A stretch of 64,000 bases of DNA, from assembly GCF_003149745.1 (NCBI RefSeq), contig NZ_QGEG01000004.1, forward strand, positions 172,959 to 236,958, written 5' to 3'. A model generated the notes under the pieces. It searched no databases, was not told where the DNA came from, and worked only from the letters and a program-made list of their open reading frames with translations. Each line of letters opens with the position of its first letter. Within the stretch, counting starts at the first letter, position 1. Below are positions 18,060 through 27,494 of the stretch, piece after piece. The stretch is from Flagellimonas aquimarina (lineage in GTDB: Bacteria > Bacteroidota > Bacteroidia > Flavobacteriales > Flavobacteriaceae). The position numbers and the translations under genes were made by a program.

Positions 18060-18905
18060 ATGAAAGTTATTGGGGTGGATATTGGCGGCACCACGATCAA
18101 TGCTGGTATTGTGAAAGATGGGTCAGTTACAGATCAATCTTTGGTGCGTGTTGACAAGGAAGATTCAGAAAAACAGACAGTTGAACGCTTGTTCAATTGT
18201 GTTGATGAATTGATTGCCGGCGACATAGAAGCCATTGGTATAGGCGTGCCCGCTGTTGTAGATTCGTCTAAAGGTATTGTGTATGACGTGCAGAACATAC
18301 CTTCTTGGAAAGAAGTTCATTTAGCAGATATCTTACAAAAGAGATATAATATTCCAGTTAGCATTAATAATGATGCCAATTGTTTTGCAATGGGTGAAAA
18401 GCTTTATGGAAAAGGAAAGAATCACCAAAATTTTGTTGGACTCTCTATTGGAACAGGTTTGGGAATGGGAATAATAATCAACAATGAAATTTACAATGGG
18501 GTATTATCAGGAGCAGGAGAGATTGGCATGATCGAATATAAAGAGGGTATTTTAGAACAGTATACGAGCAGTTTCTTTTTCGCAAATAATTACGGATTAA
18601 GTGCAAAAGAGATTCATGATAAGGCAAGGCAAGGTGAAGATAAGGCCTTAGCTGCTTTTTTAGAATTTGGCTCACACTTGGGACAGTCAATCAATACAAT
18701 TTTATACCTGTTGGCCCCAGAAGCAATTATCCTTGGAGGTTCAATAAGCAAAGCGTATCCCTTTTTTAAAGAATCCTTGTATCAAAAAGTAAGTTCGTTT
18801 GCTTATCCAGAGCAAATAAAAAAATTAAAAATAGTAACGTCGGAATTGGCTGAATCGGCCATTTTGGGAGCAGCAAGTTTGTGCTTTCAAAAAGTTGAGG
18901 TATAG
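18060..18905 (+). CDS. ROK family sugar kinase without the usual zinc motif
   Basis: Cytoplasmic sugar kinase that should phosphorylate the sugar brought in by the permease encoded 8 bases upstream. The 281 residues show the N-terminal phosphate-binding GVDIGGTTINAGIV, the catalytic-region NNDANCFAMGE (aspartate of the second motif), the adenosine-binding LSIGTGLGMGIIINNEIYNG, and the C-terminal APEAIILGGSIS. After SGAGEIG the usual ROK sequence with a zinc-binding histidine and CxCGxxGCxE is replaced by MIEYKEGILEQYTSSFFFA, with no cysteines. The protein therefore belongs to a zinc-less ROK branch or has changed specificity. A phosphosugar product would suit the RpiR regulator's SIS domain. 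Confidence 0.87.
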   Translation: MKVIGVDIGGTTINAGIVKDGSVTDQSLVRVDKEDSEKQTVERLFNCVDELIAGDIEAIGIGVPAVVDSSKGIVYDVQNIPSWKEVHLADILQKRYNIPVSINNDANCFAMGEKLYGKGKNHQNFVGLSIGTGLGMGIIINNEIYNGVLSGAGEIGMIEYKEGILEQYTSSFFFANNYGLSAKEIHDKARQGEDKALAAFLEFGSHLGQSINTILYLLAPEAIILGGSISKAYPFFKESLYQKVSSFAYPEQIKKLKIVTSELAESAILGAASLCFQKVEV

Positions 18906-18971
18906 AAGAATAACCATTCCGAAGCACTGTTTCACCCTTTGGGGAATACAGTGACAAATAAAAAGCATAAA

Positions 18972-21623
18972 ATGAAAAACACATTACTGGTATTATTGGT
19001 TTGCATGGGTCTTAAGGTGTTTGCAGTTGAAACAAAAAAGCTAAATATTACCATTGAAAACAATGTGGAAGGAGCTCCAATTACCATTGGCATTCCTTTT
19101 CCCAAGGGTGAACTATATTCTGTGGGCAATATTAGGTTGTTGAACTCAAAAGGAAAAGAAATAGCCTGTCAGACAACAGAAGTAACTTCATGGGAGCCTG
19201 CTGATGAAAGCATAAAATGGATATGGGTATTCTTTTTTTCTGAAATAGCATCAGACTATACTCTTGAATATGGTGAAGGCGTAGAACCAATGAGGTCTAA
19301 AGAAAGGATAGTCTCTACAAACAATATGAGGCCTAGAGGGGGTATTAAAGTGAATACAGGCCCATTATCGTTTTCTATAAACAAGTTAGGAAACGGATTT
19401 CTGGATGAGGTTTATCTTGATTCTGACCAAAATGGCAAATTTGAAGATGATGAGCTTGTAGCCTCCGCGCCAGAAAACAAAAGGGGAACCTTCCTTGATA
19501 TATTGGATGATTCTGGGATTGATGCTTCCAAAGCAATCATAAATGAAGTTTTTAGGGAAAAAGGTTCAGGTCCCATGCATATGATTTTTAGGGTGGAGGG
19601 GACCTACATGTATGGGAGGGAGGATAATAACCTGTCACCATTTACTATTAGATTGCACGCTTATGCTGGAAAGACATATGTGAAAGTTTTGCATACATTG
19701 ACATACACTGGTGTTCCAGACAAACATAAAATACAGGAAGGGGAACATGCAAATATTGCTACCCAGAACAAAAAAATTCTATCAGAAGATACTGCGGATG
19801 ACCCAGGGTGGACACAACCAAATGATCAGATAGCAGCTTGCGGTCTGCAGCTTAAATATCACCTTGGTGATGAGGCGGAGGTTTCTTTACCTGTTTATAG
19901 CGGAAATTGGGATTCTAAATCCCAAGAGGAAGAAATTAAGAGAATTGATTTTGATGGAAATAAAAAAATCAGCCTTTTGCAAAAAGGTCCAGAAAGAAAT
20001 AATGGTGCAAGCCTAAGAAGTTTATATATGGGGAAATCCAAAGACGGGAAAAACGGAGATGTACCCAAGGGCGAGGAATCATTGTTCAAAGCGTTTGTAG
20101 CAAAAGGCGAACAAGTTGTGAGCCAAACACAAAGGGCAAAAGGTTGGATCAATGTTGCTGATGGCGTAAAAGGAATTAGTGTTGGGATTAAGAATTTTTT
20201 AAAAGAATATCCCAAGGGAATTGAAGTTGACCCCGGCTCCAAGATGCTCTTAGGAAACATCTGGCCGTTAGAAAATGGACCTATGAGCTTTGCTCGTGAC
20301 AATACGGAGATGGACGGTCAAATGTTGGACAATTTTGCTCAGGGAATTACTAAAACCACGGAGTTTCTCTATTATTTTCACGACAATCAATCCAATAATG
20401 CTATAAATCAAAAAATGGAGTATGTGCTCAATAGCCCAATAGCCCATGCGTCGCCAGAATGGTATTCAAATTCTAAGGTCTATGGTAACATGGCACCGTT
20501 TTCAAGCAAGTATCCCCAATTTGAAAACGCACTGCAGTACAAATACGATTGGTGGTCATTTAATCAAAATAATGAGCCATGGTACGGAATGTTTGATTAT
20601 GGCGATGGAAAAACCTATTTCTATAACAAGAAGTGGTTTCAATGGACAAATAATGAACCGACCATTGATTTTATGCTATGGACGAATTTTATGAGAACTG
20701 GAGATGCAAAATATTTTCATATGGCACAAGCCATGAGCAGACATACCATGGATGTGGACAATATTCATTGGCCCAAAAAGAGGGATTATCTGGGACAGAT
20801 AAATGATGCCATCGATTTTTGGGACTATAGAGAAGAACCAGAATCAACACCATATTTGGGAATTGGCAGAAGACATGCCAATGAACACTGGTACGCCCTG
20901 CTTAGCGCCCATGTCTGGATTCAAGGGTGGATTGCTTCCTATTACATCAGTGGTGACCATCGGGCCTTAGAGGTCGCTAAAATGACGGGCGATACATATT
21001 TAAAGCGTATTTGGGGCGAGCACGATTTAAGAGGAAGAAGGTTGTACTTGTCCGTACTCAACCTAGTTGAGCTATACGATGCCACCAAACTTGAAAAATA
21101 TAAGAAAGAGTTGGATGAAAGAGTTGGACTGATGCTTCAGTTACAAGAAGAGCAGGGGGGGAATTTGTTGTTGGATAGATACGGTTATAGCCAAACTTAT
21201 GTTGCACAAGGCTTGTATAAATACTACCAGATTACGGGTAAAAAAGAAATAAAGAAGGCTCTTTTGAACCATGCATATTGGATAAGGGATGTACCCCCGT
21301 TAAATCATGAAATGGAATCGTACCTGGCTACCATTTATCCTTTGTTGATAGGCTATGAGTTCAGTGGACACAAAGCATTTTTTGAAGAAGCAATAATTCG
21401 GGCTGAACTGCTCGAGGTGGGCAGATTGCCTAAAGACGGCGGGGAGTACGATACCGTGGATTCCTATAATGAGGCATTGCTAAAAGTATCCAATCTTCCA
21501 AAGAGCGCCGGACGTTTTACCAATTGGGAGATTAACCAAGGTCTAAGGGTTTTTGGTTGGACACACGCCTATAACATTCCATATTTAATTTATTGGCTTA
21601 ACGATCGAGATTCAAAAAAATAG
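18972..21623 (+). CDS. Large secreted PcRGLX/YetA-like protein (putative exo-acting polysaccharide lyase)
   Basis: Probable periplasmic glycan-degrading enzyme. The start at 18972 is chosen because it begins a clean signal peptide (MKNTLLVLLVCMGLKVFAVE); an in-frame TTG at 18939 would add 11 residues before it. The 883-residue protein has the order of the exo-rhamnogalacturonan lyase family: N-terminal RIFT barrel (about 20-90, ITIGIPFPKGELYSVGNIRL and WEPADESIKWIWVFFF), a central beta-sandwich (about 110-450), and a C-terminal alpha/alpha toroid (about 500-880, rich in W, H and Y, for example RHANEHWYALLSAHVWIQGW). The fungal founder PcRGLX acts on rhamnogalacturonan, but bacterial relatives are mostly uncharacterised, so the lyase activity and substrate are inference. 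It closes the SusCD locus. Confidence 0.7.
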   Translation: MKNTLLVLLVCMGLKVFAVETKKLNITIENNVEGAPITIGIPFPKGELYSVGNIRLLNSKGKEIACQTTEVTSWEPADESIKWIWVFFFSEIASDYTLEYGEGVEPMRSKERIVSTNNMRPRGGIKVNTGPLSFSINKLGNGFLDEVYLDSDQNGKFEDDELVASAPENKRGTFLDILDDSGIDASKAIINEVFREKGSGPMHMIFRVEGTYMYGREDNNLSPFTIRLHAYAGKTYVKVLHTLTYTGVPDKHKIQEGEHANIATQNKKILSEDTADDPGWTQPNDQIAACGLQLKYHLGDEAEVSLPVYSGNWDSKSQEEEIKRIDFDGNKKISLLQKGPERNNGASLRSLYMGKSKDGKNGDVPKGEESLFKAFVAKGEQVVSQTQRAKGWINVADGVKGISVGIKNFLKEYPKGIEVDPGSKMLLGNIWPLENGPMSFARDNTEMDGQMLDNFAQGITKTTEFLYYFHDNQSNNAINQKMEYVLNSPIAHASPEWYSNSKVYGNMAPFSSKYPQFENALQYKYDWWSFNQNNEPWYGMFDYGDGKTYFYNKKWFQWTNNEPTIDFMLWTNFMRTGDAKYFHMAQAMSRHTMDVDNIHWPKKRDYLGQINDAIDFWDYREEPESTPYLGIGRRHANEHWYALLSAHVWIQGWIASYYISGDHRALEVAKMTGDTYLKRIWGEHDLRGRRLYLSVLNLVELYDATKLEKYKKELDERVGLMLQLQEEQGGNLLLDRYGYSQTYVAQGLYKYYQITGKKEIKKALLNHAYWIRDVPPLNHEMESYLATIYPLLIGYEFSGHKAFFEEAIIRAELLEVGRLPKDGGEYDTVDSYNEALLKVSNLPKSAGRFTNWEINQGLRVFGWTHAYNIPYLIYWLNDRDSKK

Positions 21624-21681
21624 ATGTGTTGGAGATAATTATTTAGGACTTTTCTAAAATAATGGACTAAAGAAAAGTTAG

Positions 21682-22536
21682 CTATTCTTTAAAACTATTG
21701 GCTTCTTTAAATTCATCACTTTTGTTCATTAGGTATTCCCAAACTTCAAAGGAATTTGCCATGTTTGATACGTGGGCAAAATCTTTTTGGGACAGACAGA
21801 AAGTGAGAAAACCATCAATATGTTCAAGAGGAATTCCAGATTCTTCTGATATGTTCTTTTTTGAAAACATTTGGATAATTTCATTTTCCATTTTGATGTT
21901 TTTATCCCTTGAAACCATATCTTTTAGTGTCTTTGTCCTACCAGAAATGTAATTAAGTGTTTTATGCACGTTTATGTCAATGTATAGACCAACAATTGGG
22001 AAAAAGAAAAGAGTATCCAACTGAACACCCCCTTTGACAAACTTTCCTCTATCTGCTTCTAAAAGTAATCTTTCGGTATGCGTCATCACTGGAACATTTG
22101 AATTGGGCAGCTTTAAGGATGAAGCAGTGGTGATTGGTTTAACTTCAATTCTTTTCATATCAAGGTCAACGTTTCCTGTCAAATTATACGGCATGACAGT
22201 TACCTCATCCAATTTGACGATATTATCCACTAAATGAATGAGCATCATATTGGTATTCAAAATGGTATTTGTCACCATAATTTTTTTCGTTAAGTATTGA
22301 ACTGCAGTAAATTGTATGGAGTCATTTAGTTTTACTTCAAGGGAAAATATTCCTTCATTATTGGTAATTGTAGTTTTTTTAGTGGTTAAATTAATAACCA
22401 ATACGTCTGAGACATCATTGCTCAAACTCTGAACCTTTCCGGTTAAGTTCACAATCTTTTCTTGACCAAATCCGGAATGCGAAACAGAGAAAAATAGTAT
22501 TAAAATAGGAGTTAGTAATCGTAGTCTTATTTTCAT
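21682..22536 (-). CDS. Secreted protein with carboxypeptidase-regulatory-like domain
   Basis: Function unknown. The start at 22536 is preferred because MKIRLRLLTPILILFFSVSHSGFGQ is a good signal peptide; an ATG seven codons upstream (22557) is also possible. The mature 284-residue protein begins with a transthyretin-like CarboxypepD-regulatory domain (about residues 28-110: LTGKVQSLSNDVSDVLVINLTTKKTTITNNEGIFSLEVKLNDSIQFTAVQYLTKKIMV), then a region ending in a predicted helical tail (MENEIIQMFSKKNISEESGIPLEHIDGFLTFCLSQ). Such proteins are numerous in Flavobacteriia and probably sit in the periplasm or at the outer membrane. It is convergent with the PcRGLX-like gene and divergent from the xylose operon, and seems independent of both. 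Confidence 0.75.
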   Translation of the reverse strand: MKIRLRLLTPILILFFSVSHSGFGQEKIVNLTGKVQSLSNDVSDVLVINLTTKKTTITNNEGIFSLEVKLNDSIQFTAVQYLTKKIMVTNTILNTNMMLIHLVDNIVKLDEVTVMPYNLTGNVDLDMKRIEVKPITTASSLKLPNSNVPVMTHTERLLLEADRGKFVKGGVQLDTLFFFPIVGLYIDINVHKTLNYISGRTKTLKDMVSRDKNIKMENEIIQMFSKKNISEESGIPLEHIDGFLTFCLSQKDFAHVSNMANSFEVWEYLMNKSDEFKEANSFKE

Positions 22537-22841
22537 ACGCGATTTATGCAATGACATAAAGCTATACTTTCATTCTTTGTTTATTCTTAAAGAGCATATA
22601 ATTAAAACTTAATGAAATTAAAAAGTTTGCGTGCCTCATGGACGATGAATAGCAATTGCCAGATGAGCCTCAAACAAACAGTAGTGGGTTTTAACTCTGT
22701 AGTAGTATTATAATTACAAATCTTCTGTATTTAATTAAAGGGATTGTAGTTTGTGAGTTGACGAAATACCTAAAATAAGTGCATACATATTCCAGATAAA
22801 TGGTTCCGAATGTTAAAAACTACACTCCGGGTTTTATTCTT

Positions 22842-22883
22842 TTACGAAAAATTACGAAAACCTTTGCGAAAAATTTTCGTAAC
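22842..22883. promoter_or_regulatory. Cluster of LacI-family operator-like elements upstream of xylB
   Basis: TTACGAAAA occurs at 22842-22850 and again at 22852-22860, exactly 10 bases apart. The second copy begins ACGAAAACCTTTGCGAAA (22854-22871), which with three upstream bases matches the element before pfkA at 20 of 21 positions. Overlapping it, CGAAAA (22867-22872) and TTTTCG (22874-22879) form a palindrome around one base. A LacI-family regulator is encoded at the end of the operon. The sites lie about 140 bases upstream of the candidate -7 box, so activation or looping is as plausible as simple repression. Confidence 0.55.
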
Positions 22884-23011
22884 CGATTGTGATTTATAAA
22901 TATCTGTTTATCAGGCATCTAAATTGATTTTGACATGTCGAATATATTATTCAATATACCCCCTTTTTATAATATTACTATCTCGACACCCTTTTTAGAA
23001 CAAGCATTCTT

Positions 23012-23019
23012 TAAATTTG
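23012..23019 (+). promoter_or_regulatory. Candidate -7 box for the xylose operon
   Basis: TAAATTTG fits TAnnTTTG and lies 25 bases before the xylB start. No TTG is seen at the expected -33 distance, consistent with a weak, activator-dependent promoter or a chance match. Confidence 0.3.
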
Positions 23020-23044
23020 AGTAAGTCCAACAATTTAGGAATTC

Positions 23045-24526
23045 ATGTATTATTTAGGAATAGATTTAGGCAGTTCGTCGGTCAAGGTAGCTTTGGTGGA
23101 AAGCAGCAGTGGAAAGAACATTGGGGTTGTTCAAGAACCCGAAGAAGAAATGTCAATGTATGCTCCTCAAAAGGGATGGGCTGAACAAATACCTGAGGAT
23201 TGGTGGAGCTTTGTCTGCAAGGGAATCAAAAAAATTAAAAAGGCACATAATGTTTCAAAAAATAATATTGTGGGAATTGGCATTGCCTATCAAATGCATG
23301 GTTTGGTTATTGTTGATGAGAATGGAAATTCTTTGCGTAAATCCATAATATGGTGTGATAGTCGAGCAGTTGAAATCGGTAATAAAGCATATCAAGAAAT
23401 TGGAGAACGGACATGTGATGAACAATTGTTGAATTCCCCATCCAATTTCACCGCTTCAAAACTAGGTTGGGTAAAAAAATTTGAACCGGAAACTTATAAA
23501 AAAGTATATAAATTTATGTTACCTGGTGATTATCTTGCCTATCGTCTTTCCAATAGTATCAACACAACTATATCTGGCTTATCCGAAGGTGTTTTTTGGG
23601 ATTTCAAAAAGGACGCTATTTCTGAGGATGTATTAAATCACTTTAAAATTTCACATGATTTAATTCCAGAGGTAGTTGACACTTTTAGCAATCAAGGAAA
23701 AGTTTCTGCAAAAGGAGCTGAAGAAAGTGGGTTATTAGAAGGAACTCCTATTTTATATAGGGCAGGGGATCAACCCAACAATGCACTTTCACTAAACGTT
23801 TTCCTTCCCGGAGAAGTGGCTGCAACGGGAGGAACGTCAGGCGTGGTGTATGCCATAACCAACAACCTTTCAGTAAAGGAAAGCTCACGGGTAAACAATT
23901 TTGCACATGTAAACTATCAAAAAAACAAAGCAAAGAATATTGGCAAACTACTTTGTATTAACGGTGCAGGAATTCAGTATAGATGGTTGTTGAACAATCT
24001 AGCGGTAACTTCTTATGAAGAAATGAATACACTGGCTTCCGAAATTGAGATTGGCTCAGATGGTGTACTACTTATTCCATTTGGCAATGGTGCAGAACGA
24101 ATGCTTTTAAATCAAGACGTAGGGACTAGAATTGTGAACCTAGATCTAAATAGGCATTCAAAATCTCATATTTGCAGAGCTGCATTGGAAGGTATAGCAT
24201 TCTCATTTGTATATGGAATGGAGATTATGAAATCTGACGGTATCGAAACCAAAGTAATCAGGGCTGGAAATGATAATCTGTTCCGCTCAGAAATATTTGC
24301 CAATACCATTGCCACTTTAATTCAACAAGAAATTGAAATATATAACACTACCGGTGCAATTGGTGCAGCTAGAGCATGTTCCATAGCATCAACCGGATAT
24401 GATACTTTTTCATCTTTTATAAAAAACGACCACGTCATGACCTTTAAGCCTTTTAAGGACAGGGAAAGGTATATGAAAGCCTACAATGATTGGAAAAAAG
24501 AACTGGAACTAATAACAAATAAATAA
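23045..24526 (+). CDS. xylB: Xylulokinase
   Basis: Phosphorylates D-xylulose to xylulose 5-phosphate for the pentose phosphate pathway. The 493 residues are full length for the FGGY family: N-terminal [13 protein letters not shown] phosphate-binding loop, [11 protein letters not shown] near residue 83, the WCDSRA segment after it, and in the C-terminal domain [31 protein letters not shown]. First gene of the operon, with xylA 8 bases after the stop. The order xylB-xylA-symporter-hydrolase-LacI regulator makes the assignment to xylulose strong. Candidate operators lie 160-200 bases upstream. Confidence 0.96.
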   Translation: MYYLGIDLGSSSVKVALVESSSGKNIGVVQEPEEEMSMYAPQKGWAEQIPEDWWSFVCKGIKKIKKAHNVSKNNIVGIGIAYQMHGLVIVDENGNSLRKSIIWCDSRAVEIGNKAYQEIGERTCDEQLLNSPSNFTASKLGWVKKFEPETYKKVYKFMLPGDYLAYRLSNSINTTISGLSEGVFWDFKKDAISEDVLNHFKISHDLIPEVVDTFSNQGKVSAKGAEESGLLEGTPILYRAGDQPNNALSLNVFLPGEVAATGGTSGVVYAITNNLSVKESSRVNNFAHVNYQKNKAKNIGKLLCINGAGIQYRWLLNNLAVTSYEEMNTLASEIEIGSDGVLLIPFGNGAERMLLNQDVGTRIVNLDLNRHSKSHICRAALEGIAFSFVYGMEIMKSDGIETKVIRAGNDNLFRSEIFANTIATLIQQEIEIYNTTGAIGAARACSIASTGYDTFSSFIKNDHVMTFKPFKDRERYMKAYNDWKKELELITNK

Positions 24527-24534
24527 TAGTTAGA

Positions 24535-25860
24535 ATGGCACTTATAGGAGATAAGGAATTTTTCAAAGGGATTGGAGAAATAAAATATGAAGGTAAAGGC
24601 TCCGACAACCCCATGGCATTTAAATTTTACAATCCGGACCAAGTTGTTGCAGGTAAGACTATGCGAGAGCATTTCAAATTTGCTGTAGCATACTGGCATA
24701 CGCTATGCGGCACAGGAGGGGATCCTTTTGGCCCTGGGACTAAAAACTTCCCATGGTCAACAGCTTCTGACCCAATAAAAGCTGCTGAGGATAAAGCTGA
24801 TGCTGCTTTTGAATTCATAACAAAAGTGGGTTTTGATTATTACTGTTTTCATGATTTTGACCTTGTTGACGAGGCGGATAGCTTATCAGAATCAGAGAGA
24901 AGAATCCAGACAATCGTAGAATATATAAAACAAAAACAAGATGTTTCAAATGTAAAGTTGTTATGGGGTACTTCCAATTGCTTCTCTAATCCTAGATATA
25001 TGAATGGTGCAGCCTCTAACCCAAATTTTGATGTAGTGGCAAGGGCGGGAGCACAGGTAAAGATAGCCCTGGATACAACAATTGCTCTGGGAGGTGAAAA
25101 TTATGTGTTTTGGGGAGGTCGAGAAGGCTATATGTCTCTTTTGAATACCAACATGAAACTAGAGCAAGACAATATTGGACGTTTTTTAAACATGGCAAGA
25201 GATTATGCAAGAGGTCAAGGTTTTAAAGGAACCTTTTTCATTGAGCCAAAACCTATGGAACCTACAAAACATCAATATGATTTTGATGCAGCAACTTCAA
25301 TCAATTCGCTTAGGGAGTATGGACTGGAAAATGATTTTAAATTAAATATTGAAGTAAATCATGCTACCCTGGCACAACATACCTTTCAACATGAACTTCA
25401 GGTAGCCGCTAATGCCGGGATGCTTGGAAGTATTGATGCCAATAGGGGCGATTATCAAAATGGGTGGGATACAGACCAATTTCCAAACAACATAATGGAA
25501 ACTACCGAAGCCATGCTCGTTTTTCTAAAATCTGGGGGATTACAAGGTGGAGGAATTAATTTTGATGCAAAGACAAGAAGAAATTCAACAGATTTAGAAG
25601 ATATTTTCCATGCACACATAGGAGGTGCGGATACGTTTGCAAGAGCTCTTTTAATTGCAGATGCCGTATTGCAAAATTCACCTTATCAGTCTTTATTGGA
25701 TAATAGATATTCCTCTTTTACAACAGGTAAAGGTTTAGAATTTACGGAAGGAAAATTATCTCTAACAGATCTATATGATTATGCAGGTAAGAATGGTGAA
25801 CCTGAACAAATCAGTGGAAAACAAGAGTTGTTTGAAAACATATTGAATCAATATTCATAA
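24535..25860 (+). CDS. xylA: Xylose isomerase
   Basis: Converts D-xylose to D-xylulose in the cytoplasm using divalent metals. At 441 residues it is the longer class II form. Seen: the catalytic histidine in [12 protein letters not shown] (about residue 102), [11 protein letters not shown], the metal-binding [15 protein letters not shown] and [18 protein letters not shown], and the conserved GSIDANRGD near 302-310. It lies between xylB (8-base gap) and the sugar symporter (9-base gap). No oddities. Confidence 0.97.
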   Translation: MALIGDKEFFKGIGEIKYEGKGSDNPMAFKFYNPDQVVAGKTMREHFKFAVAYWHTLCGTGGDPFGPGTKNFPWSTASDPIKAAEDKADAAFEFITKVGFDYYCFHDFDLVDEADSLSESERRIQTIVEYIKQKQDVSNVKLLWGTSNCFSNPRYMNGAASNPNFDVVARAGAQVKIALDTTIALGGENYVFWGGREGYMSLLNTNMKLEQDNIGRFLNMARDYARGQGFKGTFFIEPKPMEPTKHQYDFDAATSINSLREYGLENDFKLNIEVNHATLAQHTFQHELQVAANAGMLGSIDANRGDYQNGWDTDQFPNNIMETTEAMLVFLKSGGLQGGGINFDAKTRRNSTDLEDIFHAHIGGADTFARALLIADAVLQNSPYQSLLDNRYSSFTTGKGLEFTEGKLSLTDLYDYAGKNGEPEQISGKQELFENILNQYS

Positions 25861-25869
25861 ACCTGACAT

Positions 25870-27486
25870 ATGGAGCCAATATTAGAAACTGCTGATTGGT
25901 GGGTATTGGGGGCATATCTTGCTGCCCTTATAGGGGTGGCCGTTTGGGTGGTACTTCAAAAGAACAAGAATACGGAAGACTATTTTTTAGCTGGAAGAAA
26001 TGTTGGCTGGTTCGTTATCGGAGCCTCGATTTTTGCTTCTAATATTGGTTCTGAACATGTTGTAGGGCTTGCGGGCACAGGTGCAGAATCTGGTATGCCA
26101 ATGGCACATTATGAGCTGCATGCTTGGATTGTGCTGCTTTTGGGCTGGTTGTTCCTTCCTTTCTATTTTAGAAGTAAGGCTTTTACGATGCCTGAATTTT
26201 TAGAGAAGCGTTTTGATAGCCGATCAAGATGGTTTCTTTCCGTTTTTTCATTAGTTGGTTATGTGATTACTAAGGTTTCAGTAACTATTTATGCAGGAGG
26301 AATTGTGGTCTCGGAACTTCTTGGAATCCCTTTTTGGTATGGGGCAATCGGTATTGTAATTTTTACAGGGACATACACCGTCATAGGAGGAATGAAAGCG
26401 GTAATTTATACAGAAACTTTACAAACTATAATTCTGATTGCTGGCTCTTTGATCATAACTTACCTAGGGTTAGAGAAAGTAGGGGGCTGGGAAGAACTCC
26501 GACTTGTTGCCGGTAGTGAGCATTTTAATATGTGGCGCCCAATATCCGATCCAGATTTTCCATGGACAGGAATGCTCATAGGAGGAACAATTGTGGGTGT
26601 TTGGTATTGGTGCACAGATCAATATATAGTACAAAGAACATTAGCTGCAAACAATATTAAAATTGGTAGACGAGGTGCCATTTTTGGGGCCTATTTAAAA
26701 CTACTCCCCATATTTATTTTTTTAATACCAGGTATCATAGCCTTTGCCCTCGCGAAGCAAGGGGTACTTTCCTATGATAAAAGTGATGAGGTATTCCCAG
26801 TATTGGTAAAAACACTATTACCCGTCGGTTTAAAAGGATTGGTGGCCGGTGGACTAATGGCTGCCTTAATGAGTTCATTGGCATCTGTTTTCAACTCTTG
26901 TTCTACAATTTTCACCATAGATATCTATAAAAAGTTAAAACCTTTAACCGAGGAGAAAAAGCTTTTGAATGTTGGTAAAATTGCAACTTCTATTGTCGTA
27001 GTTCTTGGAATTATTTGGATCCCTATCATGGAAAAAATAGGAGGCGGGGTATTATATCAATATTTACAAAGTGTTCAATCATATATAGCTCCGCCCATTA
27101 CGGCAGTTTTCTTGTTAGGGGTGATATGGAAAAGAGTAAATTCAAAAGCAGCGATTGTTACCTTGTTTTCTGGTCTTATAGTAGCTGCGCTTAGAATTTT
27201 GGCCGAAATTTATCAAACCAATTTATCAGGAGTGCTCTTATCTTTTGCTACCATCAATTTTGCACATATGGCCATCTTTATGTTTATCCTTTCAGTGGTT
27301 ATCTGTATCAGTGTTAGTCTTGCTACCAATCCACCAGAGTACTCTCTTATTAAAGGACTTTCTTTTGGTACGTTAAGCGCCCAAGACAAACAATTGAACA
27401 AGGAGAGTATAACAACTATTGACATTTTACTTTCAGTAATTTTAATTGTGATAGTCGTTTTAGTTTTATCATACTTCACTGGATAA
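25870..27486 (+). CDS. Sodium:solute symporter (SGLT-like), probable xylose transporter
   Basis: Inner-membrane Na+/sugar symporter of the SSS family, probably for xylose or xylosides given its place after xylBA. The 538 residues give about 14 helices. Family motifs seen: NTEDYFLAGRNVGWFVIGASIFASNIGSEHVVGLAGTGAESGMPMAHYELHAWIVLLLGWLF in TM1-2 and YWCTDQYIVQRTLAANN in the sugar-binding region, as in vSGLT-type transporters. The hydrolase gene starts 8 bases after the stop. Confidence 0.9.
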   Translation: MEPILETADWWVLGAYLAALIGVAVWVVLQKNKNTEDYFLAGRNVGWFVIGASIFASNIGSEHVVGLAGTGAESGMPMAHYELHAWIVLLLGWLFLPFYFRSKAFTMPEFLEKRFDSRSRWFLSVFSLVGYVITKVSVTIYAGGIVVSELLGIPFWYGAIGIVIFTGTYTVIGGMKAVIYTETLQTIILIAGSLIITYLGLEKVGGWEELRLVAGSEHFNMWRPISDPDFPWTGMLIGGTIVGVWYWCTDQYIVQRTLAANNIKIGRRGAIFGAYLKLLPIFIFLIPGIIAFALAKQGVLSYDKSDEVFPVLVKTLLPVGLKGLVAGGLMAALMSSLASVFNSCSTIFTIDIYKKLKPLTEEKKLLNVGKIATSIVVVLGIIWIPIMEKIGGGVLYQYLQSVQSYIAPPITAVFLLGVIWKRVNSKAAIVTLFSGLIVAALRILAEIYQTNLSGVLLSFATINFAHMAIFMFILSVVICISVSLATNPPEYSLIKGLSFGTLSAQDKQLNKESITTIDILLSVILIVIVVLVLSYFTG

Positions 27487-27494
27487 CACGAATT

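Larger units (their letters stand above)
22537..23044. other. Long intergenic region upstream of the xylose operon
   Basis: This 508-base gap has no credible gene or RNA. From 22537 to about 22840 I see nothing recognisable beyond AT-rich sequence. From 22842 to 22883 there is a dense cluster of CGAAAA/TTTTCG elements that look like LacI-family operators. A TAAATTTG box (23012-23019) matches the Bacteroidota -7 consensus 25 bases before xylB, without a TTG at the expected distance. The unusual length for this compact genome suggests complex regulation. Confidence 0.5.

Noticed and set aside
21624..21681. Imperfect hairpin between the PcRGLX-like gene and the convergent gene as a terminator
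   Set aside because: The stem (about 21640-21664) contains a bulge, is AT-only at its ends and has no clear T-run; support is too weak to list.
22930..22958. A perfect Escherichia-type promoter (TTGACA, 17 bases, AATATA) upstream of xylB
   Set aside because: Bacteroidota primary sigma factors use a TTG/TAnnTTTG-type promoter, and AT-rich DNA gives such matches by chance; it also ends 86 bases before xylB.
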